Shown: in pieces, positions 62,901 to 64,000 of the stretch | Position numbering within the stretch: position 1 is the stretch's first letter | Layout of the letters: each line of letters begins with the position of its first letter | From: Lingula anatina | Lineage: Eukaryota > Brachiopoda > Lingulata > Lingulida > Lingulidae | DNA length: 64,000 nt | Assembly: GCF_001039355.2 (NCBI RefSeq) | Contig: NW_019774792.1 | Location: forward strand, 439,295-503,294 | Reading direction: 5' to 3' | Notes under the pieces: generated by a model | The model's database searches: none | Seen by the model: only the letters and a program-made list of their open reading frames with translations | What the model was told of the DNA's origin: nothing | Translations under genes and position numbers: made by a program

Positions 62901-63885
62901 TTAAGACTTGAACCCGCCGAATAATTTTAAAGAATCTAAATTAAACATTCGTCAATTTAATACGCTTTAAGACAAAAATGTCGGTGCATAATGCCCACTC
63001 ACTTTTTATTTGTCTATTTTTGCGTATTGCTTGTTGTTCTTTGTCATGACGTCTGTCTTTCTCTTCCGATCTTATATATTTTTGTTCTATCTGATTTCAT
63101 ACGAAAGAGTCGCCTTTGTCTCCATGGTCCCTTTCACGATAAATAAACTACACTGTTTTTTAAAAATAGGAACATAATTTGAAATGAAAGGGAGAAAATA
63201 AAAGAAGGAGAAAGAAGCACTGTTGTATCAGGACTGGCAGTGACTCATGCAGGTAATATTACACCGAACATACAGAAAAGCAACACGCATGGGGTAATTC
63301 TTCTGTCTATCGGCATTGTAAACTTTACATGACATGCAAATTGCCTAATTTTTAATGACAAAATAGAGCACGGCAACGAATACAATTTATCTAAATAGCA
63401 TTTTAAATTAAATGTAATTTAGTCTCTACGATAAACCTGGTCAATTTCCTTGTTAATTGTATCTTGAAGCCCCGTCTATCTAACGATATGAACTCATAAA
63501 TTGATCTTGACCATGATTTACTGCATGTTAATTATTATTCCACTCAAACTATGTCATTGAAATCTAGCAACTATACAGGATGCAACATGGCTGTTTAGTT
63601 ATGTAAGTGGTAAATGCTTTGGATGAGTTTACGGTTGAGTTAGGCGAAAAGGACAAAAGCCAATGATGGATCCGTAATTTTGTAGCAATGATAATAATAA
63701 ATTTAGTGTGGATTCTTCTGAAAATGTTGATAGTGGTATGGTCTGAACGAGCGTTGGTGACCTTTGTACTCACCAGAAGCTACACATGCACACTGCTGGT
63801 TGAAACTATCCTCTGCATGGACTACCGCACTCTGATACGAAATATGTAACAGTTCGCCTTGAAACGGCAATCCGTCTGGCATTGA
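59987..63885 (-). CDS. unrecognised Cys-rich extracellular-type protein, 3' six exons (5' end outside window)
   Basis: Exons on the minus strand: 63885-63774, 62675-62569, 62241-62034, 61280-61091, 60740-60587 and 60133-59987 (stop TAG). Every junction has GT..AG and the phases join without a stop (0-1, 1-0, 0-1, 1-2, 2-0, 0-end), giving 305 residues. Legible segments are MPDGLPFQGELLHISYQS, CIRRVHIVCNIKVMEPIQVV joined to ALFVSADGAVRQFRLSDV, six cysteines in KCNELACNSDCSD through HGHCH, EFFKEYARREFAKNVEFD, and the last exon with KLFCFKKRGVWEDCRDQS. Sixteen cysteines and no membrane segment suggest a secreted or extracellular region. ALFVSADGAVRQF faintly recalls Cache-like beta strands, but I would not assign it. 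The first listed exon starts after TTGCAG and has a stop just upstream in frame, so either it is internal or coding starts at its ATG. Upstream exons would lie beyond 64000. Confidence 0.72.
61621..61671. repeat. (CA)n microsatellite
   Basis: CA-rich tract in an intron of the Cys-rich gene, abutting a MITE. Confidence 0.85.
61672..61958. mobile_element. MITE, family A, intronic copy
   Basis: The right end read inward is CAGGGGCGGATATTTGAAGG; the left end is a decayed CACTGGCGGATTAAGAGG. It shares TTAGAATTTTGA and TAGCTGAACCATAGTT with the copies at 2506 and 5366. It lies in the intron between the third and fourth listed exons of the Cys-rich gene. The flanking (CA)n hides any target-site duplication. 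Confidence 0.65.
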
Positions 63886-64000
63886 CTGCAATTATGTGAT
63901 TCCTAATACCAATGGCATGGCTTCAGCTATAGTTTGGAGGAGGTCAGATCGCATCGACTCCGACAGACTGCTTTATATCAAGGCAAAACACACCTTTTAT

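Noticed and set aside
1-64000. tRNA or rRNA genes
   Set aside because: I looked for B-box-like GGTTCGAANCC with a matching acceptor stem and for conserved rRNA blocks and saw none. A covariance-model scan would be decisive.

Overview
The window looks like animal nuclear DNA, most likely from a highly heterozygous marine invertebrate. A mollusc is my best guess, based on a ~159 bp tandem-core mobile element of the kind described in bivalves, many small inverted-repeat elements and abundant (GA)n/(CA)n tracts. Genes are split by canonical GT..AG introns, coding density is very low, and there are no operons, Shine-Dalgarno sites or CRISPR arrays. Five single 'n' positions (5301, 7984, 13220, 15911, 18523) look like collapsed gaps between contigs.

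Layout. 1-2400: the last exon of a plus-strand gene with its poly(A) signal, a small inverted-repeat element, and weak minus-strand exon candidates. 2442-8278: a ~2.6 kb block present twice, interleaved with the two ends of a long inverted-repeat element. The best reading is that an alternative-haplotype contig was placed inside a gap in that element. 9739-11141: a probable plus-strand terminal exon facing a minus-strand gene for a 316-residue C-tail-anchored, PPxY-containing protein. 11-44 kb: AT-rich, intron-like or intergenic DNA with microsatellites, several MITE families, a ~3 kb Pearl/Helentron-like element (21.7-24.8 kb) and a few low-confidence minus-strand exons. 44.6-54.3 kb: a TATA-type plus-strand promoter with a noncoding first exon, and about 9.3 kb downstream an exon coding for a 57-residue charged protein. 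55.4-64 kb: two minus-strand genes in tandem.

The two right-hand genes are the best supported. The first is a complete five-exon cholinesterase/carboxylesterase-family enzyme of 589 residues with a signal peptide, Ser208/His457, an unusual Asp340 at the acid position, and a Ser/Thr-rich stalk plus hydrophobic tail suggesting a GPI anchor. The second lies just upstream: the last six exons (305 residues, 16 cysteines) of a gene I do not recognise. Its five in-window junctions all agree in phase, its 5' part lies beyond the right edge, and its poly(A) signal is about 375 bp from the esterase ATG.

No pathway links these genes from sequence alone. Most of the structure worth attention here is transposon-derived or assembly-derived.
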